Assembly (NCBI RefSeq): GCF_016908295.1
Contig: NZ_JAFBDO010000001.1
Coordinates: 682,001-746,000, forward strand
Direction of reading: 5' to 3'
Length of the DNA stretch: 64,000 bases
From: Thalassobacillus pellis
GTDB lineage: Bacteria > Bacillota > Bacilli > Bacillales > Halobacillaceae
Made by a program: the position numbers and the translations under genes. This document shows positions 28,123-37,617 of this stretch, one piece after another (positions within the stretch are counted from its first letter, which is position 1; every line of letters begins with the position of its first letter). The notes beneath the pieces are model-generated. The model had not been told where the DNA came from and searched no databases. It was given only the letters and a program-made list of their open reading frames with translations.

Positions 28123-31100
28123 CATATTTCTTCTGTATTGGCCGCCTACTTGGTAGAGGGCGTTGGTGATTTGGCCTAGACTTGCGTATTTGACGGTTTC
28201 CATCAGTTCTTCAAAGATGTTGCCGTTGCTTGCTGCTACCTGTTTCAGGCGCTGCAGGGCTTCTTCAGTTTTTGCTTCGCTGGTTTGCTGGAATTTGCGC
28301 AGCTCAGTGATCTGATGTTCTTTTTCTTCCTTGGTTGCCCGGGCAATTTCCATGGAATTGATTTCGTCTTCTGTCGGCGGTGTCGGGTTCAGATAGGTGT
28401 TAACACCGACGATAGGCAGTTCGCCGGAGTGTTTTTTACCTTCATAATAAAGGGATTCTTCCTGAATTTTTCCACGTTGGTACTGGCGTTCCATTGCACC
28501 GAGTACGCCTCCACGATCGTTGATTCTTTCAAACTCCTGAAGTACGGCTTCTTCCACCATATCTGTCAATTGCTCGATGATATAGGAGCCCTGTAAGGAG
28601 TTTTCATTTTTAGTGAGACCGAATTCTTTGTTGATGATCATCTGGATAGCCATCGCACGCCGGACAGATTCTTCTGTCGGGGTCGTGATAGCTTCATCGT
28701 AAGAATTGGTATGCAGGGAGTTACAGTTATCCTGGATGGCGATCAATGCCTGCAGCGTTGTCCGGATATCATTAAAGTTAATTTCCTGGGCATGCAGGGA
28801 GCGGCCGGATGTCTGAATGTGATATTTCAGTTTCTGGCTTCGTTCGTTTGCCCCGTATTTTTCCTTCATGACTATGGCCCAGATCCTGCGTGCTACGCGA
28901 CCCATAACCGTGTATTCCGGGTCAAGTCCGTTTGAGAAGAAGAAGGACAGGTTCGGTGCGAACTTGTTGATATCCATTCCTCTGCTCAAATAGTACTCGA
29001 CATACGTGAAGCCGTTTGCCAAGGTGAACGCGAGCTGTGTGATCGGATTCGCACCTGCTTCAGCGATATGGTAGCCGGAAATCGAGACGGAATAATAGTT
29101 ACGGACCTCATTGTCAATAAAGTACTGCTGGATATCCCCCATCATGCGAAGTGCAAATTCAGTGGAGAAAATACACGTATTCTGGCCTTGGTCCTCTTTT
29201 AAAATATCTGCCTGAACTGTCCCGCGTACGACATGCAGTGTATCGGCCTTAATTTGTGCTGCTTCTTGTTCATTCGGCTTGCGGCCATTTTCTTCTTCGA
29301 ATTTATTCAACTGCTGGTCGATGGCTGTATTCATAAACATCGCTAAAATAATCGGGGCCGGGCCATTGATTGTCATGGATACCGACGTCAATGGATTGGT
29401 AAGGTCAAAGCCGTCGTACAGTTTTTTCATATCTTCCAGGGTACAAATGCTTACGCCGCTCTCGCCGACTTTCCCGTAAATATCCGGGCGCTCATCCGGA
29501 TCTTCCCCATACAGTGTTACCGAGTCGAAAGCCGTGCTCAAACGCTTGGCATCATCGTCTTTGGAAAGGTAATGGAAACGGCGGTTCGTCCGCTCCGGCG
29601 TACCTTCCCCTGCGAACTGGCGCTTCGGATCCTCTCCTTTTCGTTTGAACGGAAATACCCCAGCTGTAAACGGGAAAGCACCTGGAACGTTTTCCTTAAG
29701 AAGCCAGACGAGACGATCGCCCCAGTCATTGTAGGATGGCAGCGCAACTTTAGGAATTTGAAGTCCTGCCAGGCTTTCCGTAGTCAGATCCATAGTAATT
29801 TCTTTATCGCGGACCTTAAACGTATAGGTGTCACCGCTATAACGCTCATGAAGGGAATCCCAGTCATCAAGCTTTTCTTTCACTTTTGGATCGATGTCTT
29901 TCTCATATTGCTCGATCAGGTTATCAATTTTTTCTGCAGCATCTTCGCCTTCAAGTGCCTCTTTCGTGCCTTTCAACTGATAAAGCTTGCGGGCTTTCTG
30001 TGCCTGCTCCTCTGCCTTTTCATGATAATTCCTGACCATCATGGAAATGTCGCGCAAATATTGTTTACGCTCATTCGGAATGATGACGTTTTGTTTTTCC
30101 GCTTTTTTCACGCGTTCAAAAGAAGTTTCGTCGTTCCACTCGTACTTTTTGTTAAGCTTGTCAATAAGAGCTGCAAACAAGGTGTTTGTTCCTGGATCAT
30201 TGAACTGGCTGGCAATTGTTCCGAATACCGGGAATGTCGATGGGTCGTCATGGAAAAGCATATGACTGCGCTGGTACTGTTTTCGCACCTGGTTGAACGC
30301 ATCTTCCGACCCTTTTTGTTCAAATTTATTGATGACAATGAAGTCTGCGAAATCGATCATATCAATTTTTTCCAGCTGGGATGGGGCACCGAATTCGGAT
30401 GTCATCACATACATAGATAAATCTGACACATCCGTTACGGCGGCATTCCCCTGGCCGATCCCACTTGTCTCCACAATAATGAGATCAACACCGGCAGCTT
30501 TCACTACCTGAATGGCTTCTTCGATCGATTTGGAGAGCTCAGACCTTGAATCTCTCGTTGCCAAAGAGCGCATGTAGACGCGGGGATGGAAAATCGCATT
30601 CATGCGGATCCGGTCACCAAGCAATGCTCCACCTGTTTTCTTTTTCGTCGGATCAATCGAAAGAATAGCGACTTTCTTTTCTGGTATTTCATTGATAAAT
30701 CGGCGGATTAACTCATCGGTAAGCGAGCTTTTCCCCGCTCCTCCTGTGCCGGTAATACCAAGGACAGGAATATTTTTCGTCGTACTTTTTTCTACGGCAG
30801 CTTCAAATTGTGCAGCTGCTTCCCGTTCACCCTCCGGCGTGTTCTCCACATAAGTTATAAACCTTGCGATTGCCTGAGGGTTTCCTTTTTGCAGCTCTTC
30901 CACTGCTTTTTCTGCATCCATCGGAGGAAGGAAATCACAATCCTCCAGCATCTGGTTGATCATCCCCTGCAGGCCATGTTCCCGGCCGTCTTCCGGTGAA
31001 AAAATACGGGCGACGCCATATTCATGGAGCTCCTTGATTTCCCGGGGGATGATGACACCGCCGCCACCGCCATATACGCGGATGTGGCCAGCGCCTTTTT

Positions 31101-31365
31101 CCTTCAGTAGATCAATCATATATTTGAAATATTCCACGTGGCCGCCCTGATAGGATGAGATCGCAATCCCCTGGACATCCTCCTGGATGGCGGCATTGAC
31201 CACCTCTTCAACGGAGCGGTTATGCCCCAGGTGAATGACCTCTGCGCCTGAAGCCTGCAGAATACGGCGCATGATATTGATGGACGCATCGTGGCCATCA
31301 AACAGACTCGAGGCAGTCACAAAACGGACAGGGTGTTTCGGTTGATAAATTTCAGCTTGTTCCAT
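28120..31365 (-). CDS. icmF: Fused isobutyryl-CoA mutase IcmF
   Basis: Coenzyme B12 radical enzyme that interconverts isobutyryl-CoA and n-butyryl-CoA, or related branched acyl-CoAs. The 1081-residue fusion has a B12-binding domain (about 10-140) with DGHDAS, where His25 is the cobalt ligand. A MeaI/G3E-type GTPase chaperone (about 195-430) follows, with P-loop GTGGAGKSS ending at Ser214 and NKFE. The rest is the acyl-CoA mutase barrel (to about 1080). The fusion order is that of IcmF, not of methylmalonyl-CoA mutase. Whether it prefers isobutyryl-, isovaleryl- or pivalyl-CoA cannot be decided here. AGGAGG precedes the ATG. Confidence 0.93.
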   Translation of the reverse strand: MEQAEIYQPKHPVRFVTASSLFDGHDASINIMRRILQASGAEVIHLGHNRSVEEVVNAAIQEDVQGIAISSYQGGHVEYFKYMIDLLKEKGAGHIRVYGGGGGVIIPREIKELHEYGVARIFSPEDGREHGLQGMINQMLEDCDFLPPMDAEKAVEELQKGNPQAIARFITYVENTPEGEREAAAQFEAAVEKSTTKNIPVLGITGTGGAGKSSLTDELIRRFINEIPEKKVAILSIDPTKKKTGGALLGDRIRMNAIFHPRVYMRSLATRDSRSELSKSIEEAIQVVKAAGVDLIIVETSGIGQGNAAVTDVSDLSMYVMTSEFGAPSQLEKIDMIDFADFIVINKFEQKGSEDAFNQVRKQYQRSHMLFHDDPSTFPVFGTIASQFNDPGTNTLFAALIDKLNKKYEWNDETSFERVKKAEKQNVIIPNERKQYLRDISMMVRNYHEKAEEQAQKARKLYQLKGTKEALEGEDAAEKIDNLIEQYEKDIDPKVKEKLDDWDSLHERYSGDTYTFKVRDKEITMDLTTESLAGLQIPKVALPSYNDWGDRLVWLLKENVPGAFPFTAGVFPFKRKGEDPKRQFAGEGTPERTNRRFHYLSKDDDAKRLSTAFDSVTLYGEDPDERPDIYGKVGESGVSICTLEDMKKLYDGFDLTNPLTSVSMTINGPAPIILAMFMNTAIDQQLNKFEEENGRKPNEQEAAQIKADTLHVVRGTVQADILKEDQGQNTCIFSTEFALRMMGDIQQYFIDNEVRNYYSVSISGYHIAEAGANPITQLAFTLANGFTYVEYYLSRGMDINKFAPNLSFFFSNGLDPEYTVMGRVARRIWAIVMKEKYGANERSQKLKYHIQTSGRSLHAQEINFNDIRTTLQALIAIQDNCNSLHTNSYDEAITTPTEESVRRAMAIQMIINKEFGLTKNENSLQGSYIIEQLTDMVEEAVLQEFERINDRGGVLGAMERQYQRGKIQEESLYYEGKKHSGELPIVGVNTYLNPTPPTEDEINSMEIARATKEEKEHQITELRKFQQTSEAKTEEALQRLKQVAASNGNIFEELMETVKYASLGQITNALYQVGGQYRRNM

Positions 31366-31383
31366 GTTCGCCTTCCTCCTGTT

Positions 31384-32022
31384 CTAAGAAGTTTGGGTGT
31401 CTTGCATGCGATTAAGATTGAGCCCTTCTAATAAAAAATGTATCTGCCTTCTTGTATAGCTTTCCAATGTGAATTCCTTCTGGAGCATCCAGCGGCGGAA
31501 GCCCCACATCTGACCTTGAACAAAAACATTATTGGCAATCAGAGAAATATCCTCCTCAGGAACCTGATGGGATATACTGTTTCTGATCACTTGCTTCAGC
31601 ATCTCGAGCATATCCTTTTCCTTTTTCAGGACATATTCCTGAGCATCCCGGGATAAGGACTTCACTTCCTGGTACATGACAACTACTTCATCCTGCATTT
31701 CGTCCATCAGCTGAAAATAAGAAGTGACTGCATTGGTCAGGCTGTCGATCGTCTTGTTTTCTGTGTCGATAGCCTCTTCCATCCGCAGCTTTACCCGCTC
31801 ATAAATCGAATCGCAGACAAGGAATAGGACATCTTCCTTTGTTCGGATATATTCATAAAGCGTTCCGATGCTGAAACCGGAAGCCTTCGCGATTTCCCGG
31901 GTCGTCGTCTTATGGAAGCCTTTCTCAATGAATAAGGACACCGCTCCTTTGATCATTTGCTCTCGCCTTTTTTCGACGAGAACCTGATCTTTGATCGATG
32001 AATGGATGTGCTGATCAGCCAT
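31384..32022 (-). CDS. TetR-family regulator of the acyl-CoA cluster
   Basis: A 212-residue repressor-type protein. The N-terminal helix-turn-helix (about 22-68) reads MIKGAVSLFIEKGFHKTTTREIAKASGFSIGTLYEYI in overlapping segments. The helical C-domain should bind an acyl-CoA ligand by analogy with FadR of Bacillus. It overlaps the end of meaB by eight bases (translational coupling) and lies 18 bases before icmF. Its probable sites are the TGARYGNNCRYTCA palindromes at 39830 and 37543 (inference). Confidence 0.88.
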   Translation of the reverse strand: MADQHIHSSIKDQVLVEKRREQMIKGAVSLFIEKGFHKTTTREIAKASGFSIGTLYEYIRTKEDVLFLVCDSIYERVKLRMEEAIDTENKTIDSLTNAVTSYFQLMDEMQDEVVVMYQEVKSLSRDAQEYVLKKEKDMLEMLKQVIRNSISHQVPEEDISLIANNVFVQGQMWGFRRWMLQKEFTLESYTRRQIHFLLEGLNLNRMQDTQTS

Positions 32023-32965
32023 GTTGGTTTCCCCCTTTTTCCTTCCATTCCTGGAACCATTCTTTGGCCATCTGGTAAGGGTCTGCAATGAGGTCACGGA
32101 AGGCTTCCTGTTTGGAATCTTCTGCTTCTATTTTTCTATATACCTCTCGCCAGATCTCTTCTCGTATCAAATCGTAGACTTCGAGTTTAAGCTGCCGCTG
32201 ACGCTGTTTCTGACCTTTGTGCGATTCATATAAATAGGTTCGATGACGCTGGATTTCTGACCACAAGTCATCTACTCCCTTATTTTCGGTCGAGACAGTG
32301 CGGATGATTGGCGGCACCCACCCCTTGGGATCAGCGATCATGATATATTCTTCCAGGGTAGCCTTCAGACGGCCGACACCGGGAAGATCAGCCTTATTAA
32401 TGACAAATAAATCGGCAATTTCCATAATTCCTGCTTTGAATATCTGCAGCACATCCCCACTGTTCGGTGTCAGAACAAGGGCTGTCGTATCAGCTACTTT
32501 CATGATATCGAGCTCTGACTGACCAACTCCGACAGTTTCGACGAGTATGACATCAAAACCGTACGCATCACAGACGCGGAGCGTATCCTTCGTCGCCCGT
32601 GCTAATCCCCCGAGGCTCCCCCTGGTGGCCATGCTTCTGATGAAAATTCCCGGGTCGGTGAAATGCTGGTTCATGCGCACACGGTCACCAAGAAGTGCGC
32701 CGCCGCTGAATGGACTGGTCGGATCAACTGCAATTACTGCAACCGTTAAGCCCTTTTCCCTCAGGTGGGTCAGCAGCCGGTTGACGAGTGAGCTTTTTCC
32801 CGCTCCAGGAGAACCGGTGATACCGATATAATGCGCGTTTTTCTTTAAGGAAAAAATGTCACTCAACATGTCGAGCTTTTCTGGTGAATCATTTTCGACC
32901 AGAGTGATGGCCCGTGCCAGTGCACGCATATCCTGTTGTTGGATCCGTTCCGCTAATGGATGCAT
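32015..32965 (-). CDS. meaB: MeaB/ArgK-type GTPase, chaperone of B12 mutases
   Basis: G3E-family GTPase that guards loading and repair of adenosylcobalamin-dependent acyl-CoA mutases. The 316-residue protein has GSPGAGKSSL (51-60), [26 protein letters not shown] and the NKAD base motif, followed by a helical dimerisation tail. It is notable beside icmF, which already carries its own GTPase domain. A classical methylmalonyl-CoA mutase elsewhere in the genome may be its client. GAAAGGG precedes the ATG. Confidence 0.93.
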   Translation of the reverse strand: MHPLAERIQQQDMRALARAITLVENDSPEKLDMLSDIFSLKKNAHYIGITGSPGAGKSSLVNRLLTHLREKGLTVAVIAVDPTSPFSGGALLGDRVRMNQHFTDPGIFIRSMATRGSLGGLARATKDTLRVCDAYGFDVILVETVGVGQSELDIMKVADTTALVLTPNSGDVLQIFKAGIMEIADLFVINKADLPGVGRLKATLEEYIMIADPKGWVPPIIRTVSTENKGVDDLWSEIQRHRTYLYESHKGQKQRQRQLKLEVYDLIREEIWREVYRKIEAEDSKQEAFRDLIADPYQMAKEWFQEWKEKGGNQHG

Positions 32966-33000
32966 GTAAGTCGACCCTTTCTCGCCGGAGATCTAAATGC

Positions 33001-34140
33001 CTATTTTGTCAGCATGCGGCCAATGACAAGGCGTTGAATCTCATTTGTTCCTTCATAGATTTGTGTGATTTTGGCGTCCCGCATGTAGCGTTCGACAGGA
33101 TAATCTTTCGTATAACCATAGCCGCCGTAAACCTGGACAGCTTCAACAGTAATCCGCATGGCGGCATCTCCTGCAAACAGCTTTGCCATAGCGGATGCTT
33201 TCGCGTAAGGCTGGCCTTCTGATTCCAAGTGCGCTGCCTGGTATGTGAGTAATCTGGCAGCTTCCACTTCTGTCGCCATATCAGCAAGCTTGAAGGATAT
33301 TCCCTGATTCTGTGCAATCGGCTTTCCGAACTGTTCACGTTCTTTCGCATAAGCGACGGATGCATCAAGTGCTCCCTGGGCAATGCCGACTGCCTGGGCA
33401 GCGATTCCGTTTCGCCCGCCATCCAGTGTCATCATCGCGATTTTGAAGCCCTGGCCTTCTTCACCCAGAAGGTTTTCTTTTGGTACCTTGCAGTCTTCAA
33501 AAATCAATTCTGTCGTAGGAGAGGAACGAATACCGAGCTTTTTCTCTTTTTTTCCAAAGGTGAAGCCAGGGGTGTCTTTTTCGACGATGAATGCACTGAT
33601 GCCACGGCTGCCTGCTTCGGGGTCCGTTTTCGCAAACACGATATAGATATCCCCGACGCCGCCATTTGTGATCCATACTTTATTTCCGTTCAGAATATAG
33701 TGGTCGCCATCCAGTTTCGCCTGGGTACGCATAGAGGAGACATCACTGCCGGCACCTGGCTCTGACAATGCATAAGCACCAAGTTTTTCACCGGAAGCCA
33801 GCTGAGCAAGGAATGTCTTCTTTTGTTCTTCATTTCCGAACTTGAAAATCGGCCAGCTTGCCAGCGAGATGTGGGCGGACAACGTCACACCAGTGGACGC
33901 ACATACCCGAGACAGTTCTTCAACGGCGATTACATAGCTGACAAAGTCAGAGCCGATGCCGCTGTACTCTTCCGGCCACGGAATTCCTGTCAATCCAAGC
34001 TCCGCCATTTTATCGAATAATTCACGGTCAAATCTTTCTTCCTCATCGCGCTCCGCAGCCGTTGGTTCTACTTCATTCCTGGCAAAATCCCGCACCATTT
34101 TACGGAGCATTTCTTGTTCTTCTGTCAGTTGAAAATTCAT
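33001..34140 (-). CDS. Acyl-CoA dehydrogenase 1
   Basis: FAD enzyme that makes the alpha-beta double bond of acyl-CoAs and passes electrons to ETF. The 379-residue protein has the short-chain/branched-chain ACAD layout: helical N-domain ([20 protein letters not shown]), beta domain with [10 protein letters not shown] and WITNGG, and the C-terminal [17 protein letters not shown]. The catalytic-base region is [10 protein letters not shown]. It is about half identical by eye to its neighbour at 34166, so the pair arose by duplication. Chain-length preference is unknown. Confidence 0.93.
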   Translation of the reverse strand: MNFQLTEEQEMLRKMVRDFARNEVEPTAAERDEEERFDRELFDKMAELGLTGIPWPEEYSGIGSDFVSYVIAVEELSRVCASTGVTLSAHISLASWPIFKFGNEEQKKTFLAQLASGEKLGAYALSEPGAGSDVSSMRTQAKLDGDHYILNGNKVWITNGGVGDIYIVFAKTDPEAGSRGISAFIVEKDTPGFTFGKKEKKLGIRSSPTTELIFEDCKVPKENLLGEEGQGFKIAMMTLDGGRNGIAAQAVGIAQGALDASVAYAKEREQFGKPIAQNQGISFKLADMATEVEAARLLTYQAAHLESEGQPYAKASAMAKLFAGDAAMRITVEAVQVYGGYGYTKDYPVERYMRDAKITQIYEGTNEIQRLVIGRMLTK

Positions 34141-34165
34141 CGGAATCTCTCCTTAAGCTTAAGTA

Positions 34166-35311
34166 TTAGTCTTTGAGCAGATGGTTGCTGATGACAATAT
34201 GTTGAATTTCGTTCGTGCCTTCATATATTTCACAGACTTTAGCATCCCGGAAAAAGCGTTCAACGGGATAGTCCTCGGTATATCCATAGCCGCCGTAAAC
34301 CTGGACAGCTTCGATTGCATTTTTCATCGCCGTTTTGGAGGCGTACATTTTTGCCATGGAGACTTCTTTTCCACATGGAAGGTTCGCTTCCTTCAAGGCT
34401 GTAGCATGATAAGTCAGAAGCCGTGCCGCTTCCACTTCTGTTGCCATGTCTGCCAACTTAAAGGCCAGACCCTGCTGCTTTGCAATCGGCTTCCCGAACT
34501 GTTCCCGTTCCTTGGCATAGGCAACGGCATGCTCCATAGCCGCCTCTGCGATACCTAAGGACTGGGCGGCAATTCCGATTCGTCCAGCGTTGAGATTGGA
34601 CATAGCAATCTTGAAGCCTTCTCCTTCGTTTCCGAGGAGCTGGTCTGCTGGTACTTCGCAATTATCAAAGTTCAATTGCACCGTACTCGAACCATGAAGC
34701 CCCATTTTTTTCTCTGTTTTCCCAATCTCAAAACCCGGAGCCCCCTTCTCTAAAATGAACGTACTCACCCCGCGAGAACCAGTTTCTTCCATATTGGTGC
34801 GGGCGAAGACGATAAACGTGTCTGCGTGGCCCCCGTTGGTGATGAATACTTTGGAGCCGTTCAGGATATATTTGTCGCCTTGTTTCACAGCTCTGGTCTT
34901 CAGGCTCCCTGCGTCCGAGCCTGCGCCAGGTTCTGTCAATGCAAATGCCCCAAGGTATTCCCCGGAAGCAAGTTTAGGAACATATTTTTTCTTCTGGTCC
35001 TCGGTACCGAATGTCATAATCGGGAACGTGCCGACCGACGTATGGACAGACAAAATCACGCCTACAGTCGCACTGACTTTCGAAAGCTCATGGATGGCAA
35101 TGATATAAGAGGTATAATCCATGCCAGCACCACCGTATTCTTCTGGGATCGGTATCCCCATCAGGCCTAATTCTCCCATTTTGCTGATAATCTCTTTCGG
35201 GAAGCGGTCTTCCTTTTCCATGCGTTCGATAGCCGGCGCGACTTCTTTTTGTGCGAAGTCACGCACCATCTTGCGCATCATTTCCTGTTCATCCGTAAAC
35301 TGCAGATTCAT
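34166..35311 (-). CDS. Acyl-CoA dehydrogenase 2
   Basis: Second ACAD of the cluster, 381 residues. It has [40 protein letters not shown] and [14 protein letters not shown] containing the catalytic glutamate. The reading frame can be extended seven codons to a TTG, but the ATG at 35309-35311 has GGGGAGAG at proper distance. It is 21 bases from the hbd stop, so coexpression with 3-hydroxyacyl-CoA dehydrogenase is likely. Confidence 0.93.
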   Translation of the reverse strand: MNLQFTDEQEMMRKMVRDFAQKEVAPAIERMEKEDRFPKEIISKMGELGLMGIPIPEEYGGAGMDYTSYIIAIHELSKVSATVGVILSVHTSVGTFPIMTFGTEDQKKKYVPKLASGEYLGAFALTEPGAGSDAGSLKTRAVKQGDKYILNGSKVFITNGGHADTFIVFARTNMEETGSRGVSTFILEKGAPGFEIGKTEKKMGLHGSSTVQLNFDNCEVPADQLLGNEGEGFKIAMSNLNAGRIGIAAQSLGIAEAAMEHAVAYAKEREQFGKPIAKQQGLAFKLADMATEVEAARLLTYHATALKEANLPCGKEVSMAKMYASKTAMKNAIEAVQVYGGYGYTEDYPVERFFRDAKVCEIYEGTNEIQHIVISNHLLKD

Positions 35312-35332
35312 AGCTGTTCTCTCCCCTGGCAA

Positions 35333-36187
35333 TCAATTTTCATAGGTATAAAAACCACGGCCTGACTTCTTACCGAGCCATCCCGCTTTCACATATTTTC
35401 TGAGAAGCGGGCATGGACGGTACTTGCTGTCACCAAATCCTTCATAAAGCACTTCCATGATATATAGACAGGTATCCAACCCGATGAAATCCGCTAACGT
35501 CAGTGGTCCCATTGGGTGATTCATCCCGAGCTTCATGACTGTATCGACATCATCCGGTGATGCAACACCTTCATAAACGGTATAAATGGCTTCGTTTATC
35601 ATCGGCATAAGGATTCGGTTAGAAACGAACCCAGGGAAATCATTGACTTCAACTGGTGATTTACAGATTTTTTCGGTGACATCTTTAATAGATTGATAGG
35701 TTTCATTACTGGTCTGGAGTCCGCGAATAATTTCTACAAGCTTCATGACCGGAACAGGGTTCATGAAATGCATGCCAATTACCTGTGACGGACGTTCAGT
35801 TACTGCAGCGATTTCCGTAATCGGCAGGGATGAAGTATTTGATGCCAAAATAGCATGTTCCGGAGCAATCCCATCCAGTGTTTGAAATATTTTCGTCTTG
35901 ACGTCCATATTTTCTACAACAGCTTCGATGACAAGATCACAGTCGGAAGCATCATGGATTTCTGTGGTATAAGAAAGGTTACCGAGGGTTTGTTCCTTTT
36001 CCGCCTCTTCTATTCTTCCTTTTTCCACAGCTCTTACCAGCCGCTTTTCAATACCGTTCTTTCCTTTTTCGATAGCTTCTTCTGCGATATCATTCAATTT
36101 GACGGTAAAGCCATATTGGGCACAGACCTGAGCAATACCAGCTCCCATCTGTCCGGCACCGACCACCATCACTTTACTGATTGACAT
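35333..36187 (-). CDS. mmgB: 3-hydroxybutyryl-CoA dehydrogenase
   Basis: NAD(P)-dependent oxidation of 3-hydroxyacyl-CoA in beta-oxidation. The 284-residue protein starts with a Rossmann loop [16 protein letters not shown]. It has the active-site [12 protein letters not shown], the His of [17 protein letters not shown], and the C-terminal [16 protein letters not shown]. It corresponds to MmgB/Hbd of Bacillus. The enoyl-CoA hydratase needed between ACAD and this step is not in the window. Confidence 0.94.
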   Translation of the reverse strand: MSISKVMVVGAGQMGAGIAQVCAQYGFTVKLNDIAEEAIEKGKNGIEKRLVRAVEKGRIEEAEKEQTLGNLSYTTEIHDASDCDLVIEAVVENMDVKTKIFQTLDGIAPEHAILASNTSSLPITEIAAVTERPSQVIGMHFMNPVPVMKLVEIIRGLQTSNETYQSIKDVTEKICKSPVEVNDFPGFVSNRILMPMINEAIYTVYEGVASPDDVDTVMKLGMNHPMGPLTLADFIGLDTCLYIMEVLYEGFGDSKYRPCPLLRKYVKAGWLGKKSGRGFYTYEN

Positions 36188-36226
36188 ATCTGCGTTTCCT
36201 CCTCCGTTGGTTGAAATGTGAAAGAA

Positions 36227-37414
36227 TTACTGTTTTGGCACCTCGATCAATACGGCATCTCCCTGACCGCCGCCACTGCAGATAGCGGCAATGCCAAGAC
36301 CTCCACCGCGGCGCTTCAATTCATAGATCAAAGTCAGGATGATCCGTGCCCCGCTTGCTCCTATCGGGTGTCCCAGTGCGACTGCGCCGCCGTTAACATT
36401 CACTTTGTCTTCATCAAGACCTGCGATTTTTCCGCTTGCAAGGGAAACTGCCGCAAATGCTTCGTTCACTTCAAACAGATCAATTTCATCCAGTGTTTTT
36501 CCTGCTTTTTTCAAAAGGGAATTGATGACAAGCCCCGGTGTAGTTGGGAAATCCTTCGCTTCAACGGCAACTTCATCGTGGGCAAGAATTGTTGCCATCG
36601 ATTCTGCGCCAAGCTCTGCTGCTTTTTCGTCGGACATTAATAGCATCGCACACGCTCCATCATTGACTCCAGGAGCATTTCCCGCAGTGATGGTACCGTT
36701 TGAATCAAATACCGGGCGCAGCTTAGCCAGCGATTCCTTGGATGTATCCCGGCGTGGTGCTTCATCGGTATCAACGACAACCGGCTCACCTTTCCGCTGC
36801 GGCACTTCTACTGAAACGATCTCTTCAGCAAGCTTGCCGTCTTCGATCGCCTTCACTGCCAATTGGTGGCTGCGGTAAGCCCAGTCATCCTGCGCTTCCC
36901 GGCTCAATTCATATTCATTGGCGACATTGTTCCCATAATTGCCCATATGGACACCGTCAAAGGAGCATGTCAACCCGTCATGGACCATCATGTCTTTCAC
37001 TGCGCCGTCACCCATTCTTAAGCCCCAGCGTGCTTTCGGCATAAAATATGGCGCATTGCTCATGCTTTCCATTCCACCAGCAACAATGACCTCTTCATCT
37101 CCTAAGCGGATGAACTGGTCTGCCATCGTCACACTGCGCATCCCGGACGCACAGACTTTATTGATGGTTTCTGTTTTCACTTCCCATGGAATTCCTGCTT
37201 CCCGTGCTGCCTGTCTGGAAGGGATTTGCCCCTGCCCCCCCTGAAGGACAGTGCCCATGATCACTTCATTGACGTCTTCTGCTTTAAAGGATGCTCGTTC
37301 CAGTGCTTCCTTGATCGCTCGGCCTCCCAGCTGCGATGCGGTAAGTGTACTTAACCCGCCTCCGAATTTTGCAAACGGTGTTCTCGCTCCTGAAACAATG
37401 ACAGTTTTTCTCAT
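36227..37414 (-). CDS. mmgA: Acetyl-CoA acetyltransferase (thiolase)
   Basis: Cleaves 3-ketoacyl-CoA or condenses acetyl-CoA. The 395-residue thiolase has nucleophile Cys88 (NKVCASGM), the [13 protein letters not shown] histidine (about 349), and the second Cys (about 379) in [13 protein letters not shown]. It opens the thl-hbd-acd-acd-meaB-tetR-icmF run after a 200-base gap from fadF. A full cre site lies between that gap and the ribosome binding site, so glucose repression through CcpA is likely, as for the B. subtilis mmg operon. Confidence 0.94.
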   Translation of the reverse strand: MRKTVIVSGARTPFAKFGGGLSTLTASQLGGRAIKEALERASFKAEDVNEVIMGTVLQGGQGQIPSRQAAREAGIPWEVKTETINKVCASGMRSVTMADQFIRLGDEEVIVAGGMESMSNAPYFMPKARWGLRMGDGAVKDMMVHDGLTCSFDGVHMGNYGNNVANEYELSREAQDDWAYRSHQLAVKAIEDGKLAEEIVSVEVPQRKGEPVVVDTDEAPRRDTSKESLAKLRPVFDSNGTITAGNAPGVNDGACAMLLMSDEKAAELGAESMATILAHDEVAVEAKDFPTTPGLVINSLLKKAGKTLDEIDLFEVNEAFAAVSLASGKIAGLDEDKVNVNGGAVALGHPIGASGARIILTLIYELKRRGGGLGIAAICSGGGQGDAVLIEVPKQ

Positions 37415-37434
37415 TTATAAGATCCTCCCTTTGT

Positions 37435-37450
37435 ATGGTAACGCTTTCAA
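37435..37450 (-). promoter_or_regulatory. cre site (CcpA) before thl
   Basis: TTGAAAGCGTTACCAT on the minus strand satisfies all fixed positions of the WTGNAANCGNWNNCWW consensus. It lies just upstream of the thl ribosome binding site, a roadblock position. Confidence 0.75.
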
Positions 37451-37542
37451 AAAAGTTACTTAACACGAACAGCGACAATATCATATCAGGTTGTGCTTGT
37501 TACCTTCGCACCTATCTAAAATTCGTGTGATTTCACCACGAT

Positions 37543-37556
37543 TGAACGCTCGCTCA
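37543..37556. promoter_or_regulatory. TetR-type operator candidate upstream of thl
   Basis: TGAGCGAGCGTTCA on the minus strand. It shares the TGARYGNNCRYTCA pattern with the palindrome inside the fadF promoter (39830-39843). Confidence 0.5.
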
Positions 37557-37570
37557 ACCTGCCCTCACAA

Positions 37571-37602
37571 GGAAAGTGTACAAAACTTTCTGTACACTTT
37601 CC
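37571..37602 (-). terminator. Hairpin after fadF (weak terminator or processing stem)
   Basis: Perfect GGAAAGTGTAC/GTACACTTTCC stem with a 10-base loop just past the fadF stop. There is no proper T-run, so partial read-through into thl is likely. Confidence 0.5.
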
Positions 37603-37617
37603 ATACTTTTCGAGAGG

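Noticed and set aside
29572-30420. 282-codon plus-strand frame inside icmF
   Set aside because: Antisense shadow of a long GC-biased gene; low-complexity Phe/Leu-rich translation and no start signal.
37418-37460. Sigma-E promoter for thl based on CATACAAAG
   Set aside because: The -10 match is partial and no -35 element is found at the required spacing; the same bases are better explained by the cre site and ribosome binding site.
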